A stretch of 64,000 bases of DNA from Gavia stellata (lineage: Eukaryota; Chordata; Aves; Gaviiformes; Gaviidae). The stretch spans positions 17,621,930 to 17,685,929 of the forward strand of contig NC_082595.1 in NCBI RefSeq assembly GCF_030936135.1, given 5' to 3'. Positions 13,199 through 26,783 of the stretch are shown here, in pieces. Both the position numbers and the translations under genes were made by a program. Every line of letters begins with the position of its first letter. The stretch's first letter is position 1. The notes under the pieces were generated by a model that saw only the letters and a list, made by a program, of their open reading frames with translations, was not told where the DNA came from and did not search any database.

Positions 13199-16100
13199 AA
13201 ATTATGGCAATGTAGGAAGAGTGAATGGGATCAAAATGTTCACAGTTTGTTGCAGAAACTGTACATACTGAACAGTAGTAAATTACATCTTGTGGTTTGT
13301 GTGATAAATTAAACATAATTGTTTTTCTCAGGGTTGAGATGAATTATTTCTTCCCCCAAGATGTGAAACACTTTGCCTTGATATTTAACTTTTCTTATTT
13401 TCCCCCAACTCTTTTGTAAGCTTTTTTTTTTTAAAAGTAATCCAGAATACTTAAAGAGAAAAGAGAAGAATATTGTGCCATGCCTTTGTTGGCATATTGC
13501 TTGCCACTCTTTTAAATGCATGCAACCAATGGTGTAAAACTGTCCCTCAGAGCCTGGGTGAGGGAGCATCATTGTTTGGGAGGAAACCTGAAGTGAAAAT
13601 AGTTCCCCTGCAAGGGAACACATCCTGTAGCGTATCCCAAAGCATACACCAAACTCTAGACATATTAAGAAATGCTACAGCCAGATTAAATAAGGATGGG
13701 GAAACTCTTTGTGTTCTTTTCCCTTTAAGCAATGTTGCAAAACTTTTAGCATCTTCACATCCTGAACTTGGGTTTGATCTACGTTCCTTTGGAAGAACCA
13801 CGTCAGGTATTGTTGCTAAGTGATCTGGGTGATATGTTATTTAGTCCTCTCTGGAGCCAAAGCTGAACTTTTAGAGGGGGCCAGTGGACTCCAGGGAATT
13901 CTCTGAGAGATTAAGTTTAGCATGTCAGCTATCAATCAACTCTTGGGTAACGTGTGTGCACACCATCACACAGCTACCTCACACTACTATTGGGGAAAAC
14001 CAAAAGGGCAGAGAACATGTTAGAGGGGTCCTGTGAAGCTCTGCCATCTACTTACAGAATCCATGCCCAAGGATACTTGAAAGCAGGGAGAGACTCACTT
14101 CTTGTAACTTCTCTGGAACAGCCAGTATATAGCACGCTGCTGTACTGCACATCTGCTGGCAGCTAAGTAAAACCAACCTGAGCCCTGTTTGCTGAAGTAC
14201 CCTTACAGGTGCTGCTGATATCAAGATTCACTCTCAGTTTTGATTAGCAGCCCAGGGAGCCAAGCAGTGCTGTGGGAATGCCATATCCAAAGCAGAAGGC
14301 AGGAGGAAGAGGCCAGAGGAAGAGGAAACTTGGGGAATATTAACAGCTTTAGAAAGGGCTCCCACCTGAAGTCCCACTCCTTATGGAATGGGATCTTGCT
14401 AATCTGACTCACTGGAGCTGTAACGCGATTCATAGCAGTGAAAAATCATGCTGCCGGAGACTGTCAAGTATTTCTGACTAGTAATAGGCATTTTCGTCTA
14501 AGGTAATAAAGCATAAAAATTGTATTGAACTTAAAAATTTTTACACTGACAATGAAGGTGATAGGTTGGTGTCTTTGACAGAGTCATTCATATTCACTCA
14601 TTCTGAAATAGAGGATTTCCACTTTTGCATGTATATTGTTTTGGTAAATGCTGCTGGTTTGATGGTTCAGCAAGAGATCTGGCTATTAGTGTTTTGAAAA
14701 AGCATAGGTTTTCATCTTTACTGGGAGGAATATGCAATGAACAAGATACAACACAATGTGAGAAACTTGAGAGAACTATCATATATGGCTATCTTAAGCA
14801 TCTCCTCATGAACAGCATTGCAGAGAGGATGGACTATATGGACATCAGGTGTGAAGCAGCGTAGCTGTTCTTATGTTCCTAGAGGCCATAGTAGAAGGAT
14901 GCAGCTTCCCCCTGGAGCACCTTTAATTGTAACACTCAAATTAATTTTTAAAAATTATTTTTGGCATTCGGCAGAAAATATGGCTATTACCGCCCTATTT
15001 CTCCGTTATCTTTCATTACCTCTGCACACTGCAACACTGTGAATCTGAAACCAGTGTACCAGACTATGCTCTTGGGCACTGCTGAAAGTAAGAGACACTT
15101 TGAAATCCCATGAAAATACTGTTCACAGGAGATGTTGAGTTTATTTTTAAAGAGTTTAGCTGTGAAAACACAATGCAAATGATTCAAATAGTTAGTGATA
15201 AATACTGACAGGAAAATATTTGTTTGTCTAAAGCCAGGAACCTTCCACTGAGGGAAAGCTACTATGACTTCGACATTTTTCTTCAGTCTCTCTTGGCGCT
15301 CTATCAGGGGTTGGCATTTTTCTTCACAGGTTTCAGTTCTCTTGGCAAACACTGATCAGCTAAAAATTATGTTGTTACTTAAAGGTGGGTATGACAGAGA
15401 GTCATCACTTTTTTATTTTTAGGGAAAACCGATGCAGGGGGAATTAAATTATTTCCCTAAGGTCAGGGGAAAAGGCAGAAGAGAATGGAAGAATCTCAGC
15501 TAGAATTTAATTTTGAAACAGCTTCTCATGTTTTGAAATGAGTTTTCTGAATACCCAAGCCCAAACGGTTCAGGAGGTCAGGAGGTCTGTGGAGTGGGAT
15601 CTTCTTCCAGAAGGCCAGTCTGGGTTTCTCCTTTTCTTTCCTCACAACTGACCAGTGATTCCTGGAACCTCAGAAATCTTCCTGCCAACCTTTTCCCAGC
15701 ATTTCCACCAGGGATTTGAGCTGTGATGAACCAGCATGTTCTGTTGATGAGACATTTTGTCAAAACAACTTCCAAAGGCTTTGGGCCAATTTGTTTGCAC
15801 TGTGCTGTAGTCATGAGGCTCAGTCCCCACACTCAGAGTGAATGCAAGAACTCTCTTGAAGAGTTTGAGAAAGCATCTTCTCCACCTCCTATTAGAAACA
15901 TGTTAACAAGGATTGACAATATCCATATAGATCAATCTCAAGGTCAGTAACAGCAAGTGGGTGGTTCCTGTGGGCTGTCTTCAGTAAAGAAGCTTTTTCC
16001 CAGATGGCATGCCTAGCAAACTGCCTCTCACAGCTTTATGGTTGGTGATATTGGCATTTTAAGTCATATTGAAGTTTATGGCTCTGGACAGGAAACAGGC

Positions 16101-17055
16101 AGAAGCGTGAATGGGCAGCCAAGTGATGCTGGTGTGCCTCAGGGGAGGAGTAACAGCGCTGCAGGTCAGATTTTCGCATTTATGATACGACATTAAAGAA
16201 AGATAATTGAGCTATGAAGCTAGAAATCATCAGCTCTTTCACTTCTTGAAGAGAATTTTTGTGCTGCTGAAAAGTGGCAGACTGGCAGCCCTTCAGTCTG
16301 GAGTCCTCTTGTTTATCAAAGAGCAGGTACTGTATGAACAGCAACAATATGTTCTTGCTCTCGCTGAAAACTTCCAGGATGAGAAGACTGCTTACTTACA
16401 GTCTTTTTCATTTACTTTATTTGATATTGAGACCACCTTCAGGGTAGTCAATTTTATTGGTGATTTTTTTGTGTGCACTGAGTGCATAAGTTGAATTCAG
16501 GCCTGCTCCAAAACCCACCGGCATGCATGCATGGAAAACTCTTCATTGGTATAAAAGAGATTTGTCTGGAGCTCTATGAATGATGGGAATCCTTCAACTG
16601 ATGGCCTATAAGCTGCCAAATATCCATTTGACAGCATCATCACCTGAAGGACCCATAGCCTAAGCATCCTGATGGTCTGCTATCAGGTTCACCAGAATGA
16701 TTCCCTCTTTAAATTTCAAATGATCACATCATATGCCTTCTGAGCTCCCTCAAACGATGGCAACTCATAACATGTCTATGCACCACTAAGTACCACGAAT
16801 GGACTCCACTAAACCAGTAATGCTAACAAATAAAAAGCTCATTCCTGAAAGTCTTGTCCTTTTTGGAATTGCAGCTAATAGCTGCCAGCTTCCAAGTGCC
16901 CTGAGCATGTTCTTTGCCTTCAGTTATTTCCCTGTATATATGTGAGACACCTGCGGAATAAGGGTGTAGCCATCAAGCCCATAAATGTCCTCTTTTTCAA
17001 GTGAAATAACAAAGTAATAAAAGCCACAGGTATTTATGACTTTACTAGACACCGA

Positions 17056-17087
17056 TTTTTTTTAATTGTTTTTTTTTTTTTTTTTTT
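17056..17087 (+). repeat. Poly-T tract (T8-aattg-T19)
   Basis: Two T runs separated by aattg, the longest homopolymer tract in the window. No retroposed sequence was recognised next to it. Confidence 0.9.
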
Positions 17088-18821
17088 ACTGAGTGGTTCA
17101 CATAGAAAGGTGAGAGATGTATTCAAAATAACTTGCATTCTGCCTTTCCAGACTAAATAATTATTTGCTATTTATTTTGATGTTTTTCTTAACCTAGATC
17201 TTTGGCATTTTTTACTTCTTTGGCTGCTTTTGACTTGGAAGTGATACTTAGGTGAATGAAGGCAGTGCCTCAGAGAAAAAACACTCAGTCCGTCCAGCTT
17301 TATTGTGCCTAGATATCAACATGCTAAATGTCTGCTGTAAGCTGATTGCTGCAGTTTCCTCCATACTGCTAGACAGGTACCACAAAGCCCCATCCCTTCT
17401 GTCTTTTTTACTCTAACATGAGCTGAATTATGAATTGAAATGCCTGTTTGCTCTTTGCCTATAAAAATAGCTTAGACAATCACCTCTAAACCAGAGGCTT
17501 TACTTTTAGGCAATTAAAATTAGGTGACATCATTTGTAACCCCAGTGTGCTATATAATCATTAACATTTGTAATAGTGACATATAGAAGTAATATTCACC
17601 TTCCCTGGCCAAAGCTGATGTAGATTGTACAAAAGATTTGCTTTGTCTGAGCTATTCCTGCTCAAATGACAGAAGGAGACTTCTGCTTCACAGGGGGTAA
17701 ATCTCACATCTTTGTAGGGGAACAGAAAAAATGTACTTAGAAAACCTAAACTGAGTGAGTTGATTGGTAGGGATCACTTAACTTATTGCAATACTTTCCT
17801 TTCTCAGCTGTTTCTTTTCACCTGCCATGAAAAAAAGTCTTATTCTTGTCTTTGGCTAGTTTGGTGGATTTTTTACTTTAAAAAAACTTTTAACTTTATA
17901 CAAAGTGCATATTTCAAAGTTTGTATTAAAATTTAAAGGGTTGTTTTAGTGCATCACAAACATGCAGCTAATGTTCCCTTGTTTTAGATTGGTCCTTCCT
18001 GTTTGAGTTAGGGAGCTTAGGTCTTCTACACCCTGCTGAGAGTGAATGTTTAGGTATTCAGAGAAATCAAACTTTAAAGGATTCCCAGGCATTTCCTGAA
18101 ATAAAGAAGTCCTGAAACCATTGGTTGGAATTATGAGCTAAAAAGAAAAGGAAGACTGAGCATAAAATGAAAGAACAAAAATAAAGAATCAAAATTTAAG
18201 CACTTCTGAAAAAGCCTTTTAATGTTCAAGGTTAAAACTCATCTGTTTCTCCTATCAGCGTAGTCTTAATAAGAGAAATAAATTTAAAAATAATCATAGC
18301 AGAAGACTTACTACACTGTTAAGAAAGTTAAGAAAGGTTTTAATCCTTAATCCACTTGGCTGTGCATGAGTATGAGCATAACACATGTTTTGTTGGATGC
18401 CTCATGTTCAAAATCTAATCCAGTAGCTGGGCATTGGAACCACAGAAGCAGAACCTGAAAAATGTGTTACCGGTAAGTCATCTTCTCCACGTCTTGTTAG
18501 AACAGGACCATTTCCGACTAGTCAGTGAAAACCTATTTTTTCTTGTTACATATGATAGACCTCTTTCCTTTTTCTAAGAAGATTTCCATAATTCATAATT
18601 TCATTTTAGAATTTTAATGAAATTTCTTATTCATCTTATTCTCTTCAATTCTTTGTTGGACCTCTTATTACAAGTTCTCTTACCCTTACTCTTCAATTCC
18701 ATGTAGACAGCTGTCATATTCCTTTTCCCATTGATGGATTTACAAAAGACAGTAAGTCTTTTTTTGTTTTACTTAGTAGGATCACTTGTAAGGTGCCTAT
18801 GGGCTAGCTCTAGAAAATACA

Positions 18822-19006
18822 AACTGAAACAGGTTACCCAGAGAGGTGGTAGATGCCCCATCCCCGGTAACATTGAGGGTCAGGTTGGACAGGGCGCTGA
18901 GAAACCTGAGCTAGTTGAAGATGTCCCTGCTTATTGCGTGGGGGTTGGACTAGATGATCTTTAATGGTCCCTTCCAACCCAACCCATTCTATGATTCTAT
19001 GAGTCT
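18822..19006 (+). mobile_element. CR1 LINE 3' fragment
   Basis: A short sense-orientation CR1 end. It has cccagagaggtggtagatgc, then ggggttggactagatgatct, then cccttccaacccaaccc, ending in attctatgattctatgagtc. It is heavily 5'-truncated (about 185 bases). It belongs to a different CR1 subfamily from the copy at 12023. Confidence 0.92.
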
Positions 19007-22000
19007 AAGTCTTATCTTGGTTTATAGACAATAATGTGAAATATGGGTGTGTGAGGAGGGTAGCATGTGTTTCCTTCACTTCCTAATATTACATTTCCTC
19101 AGCCTCAAACTATATTACATTATTTTGATGCTGTACAATGAAAAGTATGTGGAGGGAATCCAGGGTAGGAGGTTACATCCCAAATGCAATGAACGGAGCT
19201 CTGTTTAAATGCAGAGGCACCAAACACGGGTGGATACAGTGGGTTACAGCAGTAACACAGCTTTGTCTGGGGTGGCAGGAGGGGAGGGTGAAGGATAGGA
19301 GCCAGCATTACAGTACCAGTAATGCTGCATCATTAGATATGGCATGTTTGCGGAAAGGTGGAGGGTACTTCAGTCTGAAGTAAGTACATATTGGCTGAGA
19401 CAGCAAAAAAAAGCTGTAATACAACAGGCTTGTTTTAACCAGATTTTTGACTGGTTGTTTTTGTTTTCTACCAGGCAACAGGCTCATCACATGACAATGC
19501 ATCAAATTTATCGGGGAAATTTTATCATGTAAACATTGCAGCACTTGCTCTTTTCCCTCACGCTTAGAAACAACAGTTGTACATAGCTTAGCTCCAGAGA
19601 AAAATAGCATACCAATTTACAGCTTGATGAACAGCCATCTTTTTCCACCTGATGGCCGCAGGTGCAGCTCCACTGTGATGGCAGGAAACAAAGTGGAGAA
19701 GGGTGGAAAAGTGAACATATTTATTTTCGTCTCTGTTTTTTCCTTAAGTACTTTAAAGCAGGATTTAATGCCAAGTTCTAATATAAAGGTCTCACAGAAA
19801 GAGCACTGGCTGTTGGCCACTCTGAAATAAATCCACCTGTTCATCAGTCACTTCAAGAAAATGTTGACATCACTACAGTGAATTTAAGTAACAAACGATG
19901 GTTCTGTTCACCTGACTTACTTTATTTTTAGGACTGTCCCTAAAGATGTCCTACAGATCTTAAACTCACTGAGGAGCAACATGTTGAGCTCCTATCTACC
20001 GGGTCTTAATGCTCGAATTGAGCTCTGGGTGGCAATGCCTGTACAGGAGACAATCTGTCATTTGTTATCAGGCAGAGTGACAGATCTGAATGCAAAGTAA
20101 AGAACAGGAGGGTTGTCTGTTTTTTGCGGGCTTTTTGGCTAACTTAAAGCACTGATTCTGGTTCCCTCTAAAATTCTGTGTTGGTTTTAAAAAGCTTTGG
20201 CTTAAGGTTACAGTGGAAATCAACCTTGCACATGTCATTATTTCAGTGTGATTCTTATAACTGTGTTTCTATAATGCTGTTGGGAGAGGAGCACAGTCAT
20301 CTTGTGAAATGTAGTGTCAGGAGGGAAAAAAATGAAAATTAAATCTCTTTCACTTTTTGTTGAGTGTTGTCATTACAGCTCTCCTGGCCTCTTTCGTCAT
20401 GTGAGTAACTGTGAATGAATATTGTTAATCCTTTGTATGTCTAGATTTCAGTCAAAGGAGTCACAGAATTTACCTGCAATCTTTATTGCTGTATGTGCAA
20501 CCTCAGAACTGTGCAGTGTGTCTAGAAGTGAAGAATACCCGAAATGACCAGGAAATGTATTCAGTCAACAATTCACAAAGTTTTTATGAAGTACTGTTCA
20601 GATTGTCAAGCTTTCACTAGCAAAATATTCACTACAGAAAACTTGATGTCCTTCTTGCCCGTAATGTCCGTGGAACTAAATCCCTTCATTGGCACATTAC
20701 TTCCTGCAGATCAGTGGAATAGGTAATTTGAGACCTCCAGAGATACTTGAATGATTCTAGCCCAAAGATTAAAACCTCGCTGCTGGAGCAAATTCTATGC
20801 CTCATCCCGTATTGACCTAAGTGATAATGTACTAACATTTATTTTAATGGATAAAGATTGTACTTCAGGGCAGCTGGCTGACATTTGCTCATCCTCTTGG
20901 GAAGAGTAGAGTCGTTTATGAAGGATTTGGCCTTTTTCTACTTGTTTTATCTCCCAGTAGGGCGTAGAGGATCCCTTTGCATCTGAAGTGGACAGTACTG
21001 TTGACTAACATAGAGGAGCCACAGTTCTTTTCCCTAGTAACTTCAGGAGACTTAAATGTAAAGGTCAGAGCTTTCCTTTTATGTTGAATTTCTGTTGCTT
21101 TTCAGTGGACTCTTGAAGGATTCACTGGCCAGTTCCTATCTGTTAATACTTAAGTCAAATATACACACCTCCTGCTTCTTTTCTCAAGGTCAGGCAGTTA
21201 TATTCAGGGAGCTACACAAGGAAGTTCTACAAAGCCCATTTTTATATTAGAAGACTGTCCTGCAGCTGCTGTCTCTGTTCACTAAGCTCCCTGAAGCAGA
21301 AAGCCACTCCTAATAAAGTTGTGGGCAATAGTATAAGCTCATCAAATTAAAATTAATTTCAACTTCTGCAATTACAACTGTCAATTACAACTGACGATGA
21401 AGCAGTTAGAAGGATGATATTAGCATTGCTGCTGTAATAATAAAATAAAAAATATATATCCTGGGGAAATGCCTGTTCACCTTTTATTTCCCTTTACTAG
21501 GACAAAACAGTCAGGTCTGGATTCATCCTGCCTGACTTCTGGCAGCTGAGAGCATAGTATTCACTTGAGCCTACGTCTGTTGTCAAAGGCTGGAGATAAA
21601 CACCTCCAGATGATAATTCAGTTTTGAGGTATGATGAAAAGCTGATGTCATTCCACTGACCACTGAGAGTGACCTTAGACTTACTGTACGGTCAACCTGA
21701 CTTGCTGGAGTTATATAGGTTAGAGCCAACTGAAGTTTCACCTGTTGATAAGTACAAAAGAAATTGTTTTGTTTCTAGATATGCAAATGGTTTGAGTAAA
21801 TGAGCTGGGGGAAAGATGAGAGAATGTTTTAGTTCTGAACATGAATTCCTGTCTTCCGTCTGCATTAGAGATGCTCCCCATTATCTGCACGTGAAAAATA
21901 GGATGGGTGGGGAGAAAAAGAGAAAGAGAAACCAGACATTTAAACAAAAACACACAGGAAGTTGGATTTGGAGTAAAATGTAGTGGAAAACCATTGTGAA

Positions 22001-25000
22001 CTTTCACTGAACTACTGAAAACTGATAAACAAACTATTATTTTTCTTAAAAGTATCATGTTTCTTCCCCTCAGACAGCTGTTTTCTATTTAAAACTGCAG
22101 GAACAGAGCTGACCAATCTTTTAAAAAGGTGAGAACTCATAAAGAAAAGCACTAATAATAATAAAGGCCTGGTGTTCAGTAATCTGAAACCATAACACAA
22201 ATATTAATTTTTGAGAAGTCGCAATGCATCAGTCAGTCAGAATTAATGCTGGTCACAAATGAGGACAAAAGGAAATGTAGCTGCAGGTCCCTCACAGGAG
22301 GAATGAAGAGACGGATTGCAAAAGTGGGAAACTGAGGAGGCAATGTGTTTTAGGCAGGCATCTGGTGTGCTGGAGATTAGAGCTACGGAGAAATGGTAGC
22401 TACTGTGAGACACAGCCACAGGACTGGTGTCTGCCCATTCTGTCAGACTCAGTGACAAGTCGAGCAACGTTGGTCCTACTGTACCAATAAGCGGTGACAA
22501 CGTCCAGTCTGTCTGGGGAGAGGACAGGGTGTTTTCTGTCCCCTTGCCCCCACCATGACCACTAGAAACATGGCACTGACCACATCAGAGAATGCTGCCA
22601 GACCCTGAAATAAGCCAGCAAAGCTCTTGCAGTGACTGCAGGCTCAAGAGGACTGTTACAGCTCACACCTCTGTATTTACCAGTCCTCCTTTCTTTTAAA
22701 AGCTGTAAAGTCACATCTGAGATGATGTACTTTCATGCTAGGTGGCTTATGGACGTGAAAGCCCATATCAAATAGAATTGATCAAAGTAACTTGAGAAGC
22801 TAAACTTGGCAGCGCCTTATCTCTTGGGTGCATTTTGTCATCAAGCGCTCACAGAGAGTTACAGACCTAGCTGGCCCCACCTAAAAGAGAGGCTTTGTGA
22901 GGTATTCTGCTGTGCAGCGATAGAGACGGTGGTAAATAGCATTAATGGTGAGTGACAGTCATGCCCTATTTTCTCCACATCACCCAGCTGTGAGTTGGTT
23001 GCCTTCATTAGGTGAAAGTTTCCTTGGACTTCGCATAAGGCTGAATTTTGGACTGAATTATGTGGTGCGTAGTCAGGGGGAAGGGATCTATACCTGCTGA
23101 GGCAAATGGACTGGAAATTTCAGGTCATGCACATGCACAGAAAATAACAGAAAGAAAAGGAATGAGCATCTGTGAAATCTGGCACACACAGGATTCGTAC
23201 AACTAGACGTAATCCTTAGAACCACTATGAGGGGAAGGGTATACTTCAGTAAATAAGCTGCTTTATTAAAAATGTAAATAACACTAGAGCTATAGAATGA
23301 GTGCCAGCATTCCAGCTTACTCAGGAAGATGAGAGGAAAGTATGATTGACAATTTTTTTTCTGCAGTTTAAATTCTCCTTTTTTCAATATCCAAAATATA
23401 AGGCCATGGGCTGTAGAAAGTGTTCATTAAACCTAAAAATGAGCAATTCAAACATTTGCATGATAAATGAGGAAGTGATAAATCAGGAAGAATTGAAATA
23501 AAAGCAGTATCAGTGGTGGTAGCATTATTTTCAGAAGGGCTGAAAAAGGTCATTACTTCTCTGATCTTAAATACAGGGATTGTTATGGTAGATAAACACT
23601 TGAAAATTCATAGCATGAAAGTGTAGGTGGTAGAGCTGACAGTATTAAATCAGTATTTGATCCTGGACCTGTGAGATATACAACAGAAAGTCTAAATAAC
23701 TGATGTAATTCTTCTATGTGTGTACATAACTGTGGGTGCAATTCCCTGTGCAAATTCCCTGTACAAATGCTTTGAGATATTCCATGATTACTGCCACTAA
23801 ATGTGAGCTGTGATCATTATTAATCATAATTTTATTACTGTTGTAGTAAAGCTCTAGAAATAGACACATCAGATGTAAATCAGCACTGTTCTGTTGACTT
23901 TTAATTTGGTCAAGCCAACGTGCATCACCGAGAAGTAGTTCAGTATTTGGACATAGATATAAAGGCAGCTTCCTGCACATGGAGAAAATGCGTGTATCTT
24001 TACCTGAGATATATTAGTATATCACCTTTTCCCTCACTATTTTTAAAATGTGTACAATGAAACAGATACTCACCTGTAAAATATTAAGCATTAAGTTAAT
24101 ATAAATTAAAAAATTAGCAGGTGGTAAAAATTAATTCAGAGTAATCCTGGTAATCTTTTATTATTCGATTTCATCATATCAGTTTTTCCTGCCTGATGAG
24201 CTGGTGTTCTGTAAAGCTAAGATAATGGAAGTGCGAGATTCATCTTTGTTGCATGAAAAAGCAGTTTTGATTTTCCATGTGAATGATGTGGCTTGTGCTG
24301 TGCTTTTGAGATCATTGATCAGGCCTGTTCAGAGAGTTGTTCCTCCTCATACGGGAAGCCTTGCAGGGAGAGGGATGCTGCTGCCAGGAGGGCAGGCAGG
24401 AGCCCCCACACGCACAGGGCTGAGCCAGAGCCCCCAGAAGGCTCCAGGGCACCTCCTGCGGCAGCGTGGCTGTTTCTTTGGTGAACCCAACACCTTCTGA
24501 GACCGTAGGGCTCACAGCTTCCATTTTCTAGGGAAATACAGCTCATCTGTTTGCTTTTTGCTCTACTGAAATTCTCCATGTAGTTTCGTAACGCAGGGTG
24601 CTCCCCCAGCTCTAAAGATATGGGGCGTTTTGGGTGTTGAGCCCCCACAGGAACAGCCACATATCAGTAAAGGGGCTCAAAGTTATTATTCCTGCATACA
24701 CAGTATCTGCACTGCCTGGGGATCCAGTTCTTCTGGACGAAAAGAGCTATAAATGTAAGGTATTATTAGCACATGGCTTTGTAGTGAGCCACCCTCAGGC
24801 CACATTAAGGTTTTTGATGTTTCTCGGTTGCAGCCTCTAAAGGGATTTTAACATGATTTCAGAAAAGGAAAGAAGAAAAATAAAGAACCTTCGATGTCTT
24901 TTTAAATTTTAAATAAAAATGAAAATGCTTGTATTTTGATGTTGATTTCTGTTTGGAGCTAATGTTTTGTTAAGATGCAGGCTGAACATCTTGATTATTC

Positions 25001-25959
25001 TCTTTTAAAAGTGACCTTGATCTTTTAAAAATGTAAATTAAAATGAAAGATCTGGTGACCTTTTTACTGAGGTCTCCAAAGAGCTGAGAGGAGCCATCCC
25101 TGTCTCCTAGTGTTGCAGGAATACCTCCTGCTAGGGAACACAGTATCGGACTGTGTTAAAAATGCCCCGAGGGCCATATTGATGAGGGGAAACTCACTCT
25201 CCATGGCCTTTTTAACATTCAGCAACAGCGTAACTTGTTTGTTTCCTCTGTGTTGGAAATGTCAACAAATGTCACCCAAGTTCTTTGCTTTCCTTTCTTA
25301 CCTTTTGACATATTATTTGATCTGTGTGTGAGAGTGTAGAGTATATTAATAAAGAAGCTTTATTCTCCAGTGAATTAACCGAGTGAGTGTAAGGCTGTAC
25401 TGAAGAAAGGTTTCTTCTATTAGTTTTGCCATTAGGAAAAAACTAATGCTCTGTAAAAGACTTACTGAAGTGATCAAAGGAAGACCTGTTAGCTCATAGT
25501 GGTCTATCCTTCTAGCATGGGGTCTCTGTTCATTACTCTAGGATTTTCCTTGCGACAAATTGAGTGCTTTGTCCAGACCATTTAAATATGCTTTTTGGCA
25601 ATGCGACTCCCACTGCTTTCCTGGGAGACTATTCCACAGTCAAGACTTCTGGGATCAAAATTTCAGAAGTCCTTAACTGTCTTTCATACCTAAATAAAAC
25701 TTTCATAAATTATTTAGTTCCCTGAAAGTGAGATTCCCAAAGGTTCTCAATGATACCAAGAGCCTGTAGGTGCCTTAGTCACTTTTGGAAATACATCTGG
25801 AAATGCATACATGGAAATGCAGTTCCTAAACCACTAAGATTCTTTGAAATTGTAGCTTTTGCCTTTAATGAGGCTGCTGATATTCAGATTATATTATCCT
25901 TTGAAAACAGTAATTTATTATACATTATAGCACTAGGTACATAATATAATTAGAATAAG
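19007..25959. other. Unique non-coding stretch
   Basis: Nothing coding is recognised. There is a GC-richer patch at about 24345-24490 with a few CpGs, far too small and sparse for a CpG-island promoter. A perfect ERR/SF1-type half site (tgaccttga) lies near 25012. Confidence 0.55.
19646..19664. promoter_or_regulatory. Inverted CACCTG pair (E-box/ZEB-SNAI type)
   Basis: CACCTG (19646-19651) and CAGGTG (19659-19664) face each other across 7 bases. ZEB and SNAI repressors bind such paired sites. The motif alone is weak evidence. Confidence 0.2.
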
Positions 25960-26055
25960 TAGAATATGACATTTAACATTTATAAGGCACTTCTTGTACT
26001 AGTATAATTATTTAATTAGGGCAGTGCCGAGAGGCCCCCAAAGCGATTTGGTTTA
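25960..26055 (-). mobile_element. MIR-like SINE fragments (ancient, composite)
   Basis: The stretch reads acatttataaggcacttctt, then ttaattagggcagtgccgag and aggcccccaaagcga. The first resembles the antisense 3' end of amniote MIR. The second resembles the agggcagtgcctagaggccc block I recall from turtle and crocodile MIR1-like copies. It is short and diverged. Confidence 0.45.
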
Positions 26056-26758
26056 TAATTTTCACATACTATGTGAATGCATAGAAAGAAACAATGTAAG
26101 CCCAAACTGCTTTCAAGTGTGTTGACAGGACAGAAAAACAATGAGGGGTGAAAGTCTTTGCTTTCGTTGTAAGGACAGAGAACTCACATAGAAGAATATT
26201 AAGAGACTTTCCAAAGGACAAGTACCAGTTGTCTGTGACAAAGCAGTGAAATTAAGTCCCTGTGTATGACAAGATCATCTCTCCTTTTCATCTTCAGCTG
26301 GTTTATACACACTAAATTCTGATGATTTATATACCTCTGCAACATGTTAAACAATTCTTTTTCATCCTGATCAGTCAGATGTTTCAACTATTTGTAGACA
26401 GTCATTGCTATATACATTTCATTTTTGTTTTGTTTTTTTTTCCAATCTGTCCTCCTAAAAAAACCAAATAGTTCTGTTAAAACATCCCTGGATCCATCTG
26501 TGAAATTATACCCTGTAAAACATTTAAAGACTATGTACCAATGATGTGCTGTCTCCTCAGTGAAATGTGCTCTCTCTGCAGTTTTCAGCAGCCAGGGTGG
26601 GACATGATGGCAAGGTGAAGCTCCAGGCACGCAGCCGTGCCACTGGCAGCAGTCCCCAGTCTCCCGCCTTTCTTCCAATTTCCAGCCATGGAAATTTCCA
26701 TGAAAACCTCACAAAAGCAAGGGTATGAAAGGTCGAATACATACCTCATCACTCCAGG

Positions 26759-26783
26759 ATTCCTGATATCAGATATCAGGAAT
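26759..26783. repeat. Perfect 12-bp inverted repeat with 1-nt spacer
   Basis: Arms attcctgatatc (26759-26770) and gatatcaggaat (26772-26783) flank a single A. It is a near-perfect 25-base palindrome that could bind a dimeric factor or form a cruciform. No repeat family is recognised around it. Confidence 0.85.

Larger units (their letters stand above)
12417..18821. other. Unique non-coding stretch
   Basis: It holds two poly-T tracts and a GCATGCATGC alternating motif (16521-16530). No coding, RNA or transposon similarity was recognised. Confidence 0.55.

Noticed and set aside
24345..24490. GC-rich patch as a CpG-island promoter of LRFN2
   Set aside because: About 150 bases with few CpGs, and no TATA or initiator arrangement or following donor recognised.
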